Translations under genes and position numbers: made by a program | The notes under the pieces: generated by a model | What the model saw: only the letters and a program-made list of their open reading frames with translations | Database searches by the model: none | What the model was told of the DNA's origin: nothing | From: Cronobacter sakazakii | GTDB lineage: Bacteria > Pseudomonadota > Gammaproteobacteria > Enterobacterales > Enterobacteriaceae | Direction: 5' to 3' | DNA length: 64,000 nucleotides | Assembly: GCF_000982825.1 (NCBI RefSeq) | Contig: NZ_CP011048.1 | Location: forward strand, 1 to 64,000 | In this document: one piece after another, positions 62,386 through 64,000 of the stretch | Layout of the letters: every line of letters begins with the position of its first letter | How positions within the stretch are numbered: the stretch's first letter is position 1

Positions 62386-64000
62386 TTATCCTGGCAGACT
62401 GGGTCTGGCCGGATTGACAATAACAGGACTATTTTTTCTCGGATGGCTCATTAGAACGTTTGGACCGGCCTGCGGCATTAATACACCGAAAGAACAATTT
62501 TTTTCATTTCTGCTAATTGTTCTGATCATGATTTTTGTCCGTTTTTTACCGGTGTTTCATCGTGCCGTTCAGGAGCGTCAGTATCGTCGAAAGGCACAAC
62601 AGACACAGGTTTTACCTGTCGATGAGAAGCGACTCGCCCCTCGTGTTGCCCTGGATGTTATCGTCAGGGAAATAAGAGACAGGATGCGCCACCACTACGG
62701 CTGTTTCTGGCCTCGCAAAATCCGAATCCTGCTGGTCGTTGGTTCAGTCAGTGATGTACAACGCCTTGTGCCGGGTCTTTCTCAGGAACTCTGGCAGGAA
62801 GACCGGGGCACGCTCTTGCTGTGGGGCGGCGAGCTGACGAGTGAGGCTGACGCCGCCTGGCTTTCCGCGCTGCGCAAACTGCGTCGCCGTCCTGCCGATG
62901 GCATCGTATGGGTGACTTCCGCGTTTGACAATGAGGCCGACACTGACTCTGCGCATCATGAAAATAAGGTGACTGCAGATGCGATGGAGTCTTTGGCCCA
63001 CGCTTTTTATCGGCTTTATGACGTGCTGGGCTGGCGTGTTCCGCTGTACGTCTGGTCGCTGCATGCACAAAACGTCGATCACGCCGGGTATGTCACCCAG
63101 CCCGTTGGGTGCCTGCTGCCGGCAGACTGCGCCTCAGAGCACCTCTCTGCCCAGCTTTCCTCCCTTTCGCTACCGTTGATGACACAGGGAGTGCAGCACA
63201 TTTGTGAAGCACCCGGGCACACTTTTTTGCTGAGCCTGGCAGACAGGCTGCTGCGCAAACCCGAAACGATCGCCGCGCCGCTGGCGGTATTCCTTAACGC
63301 CTGGCGTCCGCTTCCGCTGGCAGGCGTGATATTTAGCATGCCATCGCGGGAAGCCGCACGAACGGTTCGCCACCACTGGAGTAAGGATAATCGCTGGGAT
63401 GCGCTGCCAGCTTCAGTCATGGCTTTACCGGCAGGCTTGCGTCCGCGAAAACCGGGGAGCAACCGGCAACAGGTCGCGGCGGTGACGGGAGCCGTAGCGC
63501 TTGCGCTCACGGGGGCCAGCATGCTGGTTTCGTTTGTCGGAAATCATCGCCTTATAGCGGCGGCACAGGTGCAATCAGAGCAGGTGCTGCGTGATAAACA
63601 GCCGCTGGAAAGCCGGTTGCATGCGTTATCGGCGTTACAAAAAACAATAATGCGCTTGCAGTACCGCTCAGCGCATGGCGTGCCGTGGTATGCCCGTGCG
63701 GGCCTGAGTCAGAATGATACGTTGCTGGTGGCGTTACTGGTGCGCTATGCAGAAAGTGCGCAGCCTTTATTACGCGATGCGGCCGCACTTCATCTGCAAA
63801 ACCAGCTGATGGCGTTTACACAACTTCCGCCAGACAGCCCGCTTCGCGAGCGTATGGCAAAACCGATTTACGATCGATTAAAGCTTTATCTGATGCTGGC
63901 TCGCCCCGAAAAAATGAACGCCGCCTGGTTCGGCCAGCGCCTGGCAGAGGACTGGCCGCAACGCAAAGGCATCAAGAACGCGTTCTGGGAGGCTGAGGCG
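62369..64000 (+). CDS. TssM/IcmF-like protein, 5' part (runs off the window)
   Basis: An uninterrupted frame of 544 codons runs from the ATG at 62369 (GAGCGGAG site) to the window end. It has two N-terminal helices (GLAGLTITGLFFLGWLI and FFSFLLIVLIMIFVRFLPVF), a cytoplasmic domain without an evident Walker A, a third helix near residue 373 (GAVALALTGASMLVSFV), and the start of a periplasmic IcmF-like region (RMAKPIYDRLKLYLMLARPEKM). TssM anchors the T6SS membrane complex. The short, NTPase-less cytoplasmic domain suggests an IcmF-related paralogue rather than core TssM. The C-terminus is not visible. Confidence 0.75.
   Translation, partial: MKIPGNYPGRLGLAGLTITGLFFLGWLIRTFGPACGINTPKEQFFSFLLIVLIMIFVRFLPVFHRAVQERQYRRKAQQTQVLPVDEKRLAPRVALDVIVREIRDRMRHHYGCFWPRKIRILLVVGSVSDVQRLVPGLSQELWQEDRGTLLLWGGELTSEADAAWLSALRKLRRRPADGIVWVTSAFDNEADTDSAHHENKVTADAMESLAHAFYRLYDVLGWRVPLYVWSLHAQNVDHAGYVTQPVGCLLPADCASEHLSAQLSSLSLPLMTQGVQHICEAPGHTFLLSLADRLLRKPETIAAPLAVFLNAWRPLPLAGVIFSMPSREAARTVRHHWSKDNRWDALPASVMALPAGLRPRKPGSNRQQVAAVTGAVALALTGASMLVSFVGNHRLIAAAQVQSEQVLRDKQPLESRLHALSALQKTIMRLQYRSAHGVPWYARAGLSQNDTLLVALLVRYAESAQPLLRDAAALHLQNQLMAFTQLPPDSPLRERMAKPIYDRLKLYLMLARPEKMNAAWFGQRLAEDWPQRKGIKNAFWEAEA

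Noticed and set aside
1..64000. tRNA or rRNA genes, integrase or phage attachment sites
   Set aside because: None seen on either strand by eye; no integrase-like protein is encoded, so integration by IS1 rather than a tRNA-targeted island is the better explanation.

Overview
The window reads as Enterobacterales accessory DNA and most resembles a large Cronobacter-type virulence plasmid of the RepFIB/pESA3-pCTU1 kind. That organism call is inference. The supporting observations are a RepFIB-type RepB with iterons, a P1-type ParAB with parS sites, a complete aerobactin locus with shiF and a siderophore-interacting protein, a two-partner secretion/CDI locus, and the edge of a type VI secretion (T6SS) cluster. 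Most genes have high-GC enterobacterial codon use. The AT-rich exceptions are about 14.75-17.5 kb and parts of 59.9-62.4 kb.

Layout. 1-9.1 kb: glutathione S-transferase, Exc2-like lipoprotein, chemotaxis receptor, a stand-alone Clp-D1-like AAA+ protein, a serine/threonine-type permease and mgtB. An IS1 (9089-9856) sits 22 bp upstream of the mgtB start. 9.9-14.7 kb: MFS transporter, GNAT acetyltransferase, a protein with a ParB-like motif, a four-repeat membrane protein behind a PmrA-type box, and a histidine phosphatase. 14.8-30.7 kb (minus strand): cdiB, then a frameshifted cdiA ending in VENN plus an EndoU-type toxin, then its likely immunity gene, then decayed toxin/immunity-like fragments, one broken at a G8 tract. 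31.2-35.8 kb: replicon core with iterons, repB, a Dam-site-rich segment with a DnaA box, parA, parB and two parS sites. 35.9-46.0 kb: iutA, iucD, iucC, iucB and iucA, transcribed leftward from a Fur-box promoter, with divergent shiF and viuB-like genes. 46.0-47.7 kb: hipBA behind a symmetrical operator array. 48.0-54.5 kb: treZ-treY-glgX, converting glycogen-type glucan to trehalose. 54.5-59.05 kb: Ig-domain autotransporter, a 55-aa small gene and a roxA-type cupin. 59089-59856: a second identical IS1 in the same orientation. 59.86-64 kb: a gene cut by IS1, a DUF2931-like lipoprotein, a PAAR protein, a membrane protein and the start of a TssM/IcmF-like gene that runs off the window.

How the parts work together. 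RepB/iterons and ParABS maintain the replicon. The iuc-iut-shiF-viuB block covers siderophore synthesis, export, uptake and iron release. cdiBA-cdiI, the autotransporter and the T6SS fragment are contact or surface functions, and hipBA is a toxin-antitoxin module. The two direct IS1 copies start exactly 50,000 bp apart, enclose the whole replicon and lack matching target duplications. That pattern suggests IS1-mediated fusion or adjacent deletion. All calls come from reading the sequence; no database search was run.
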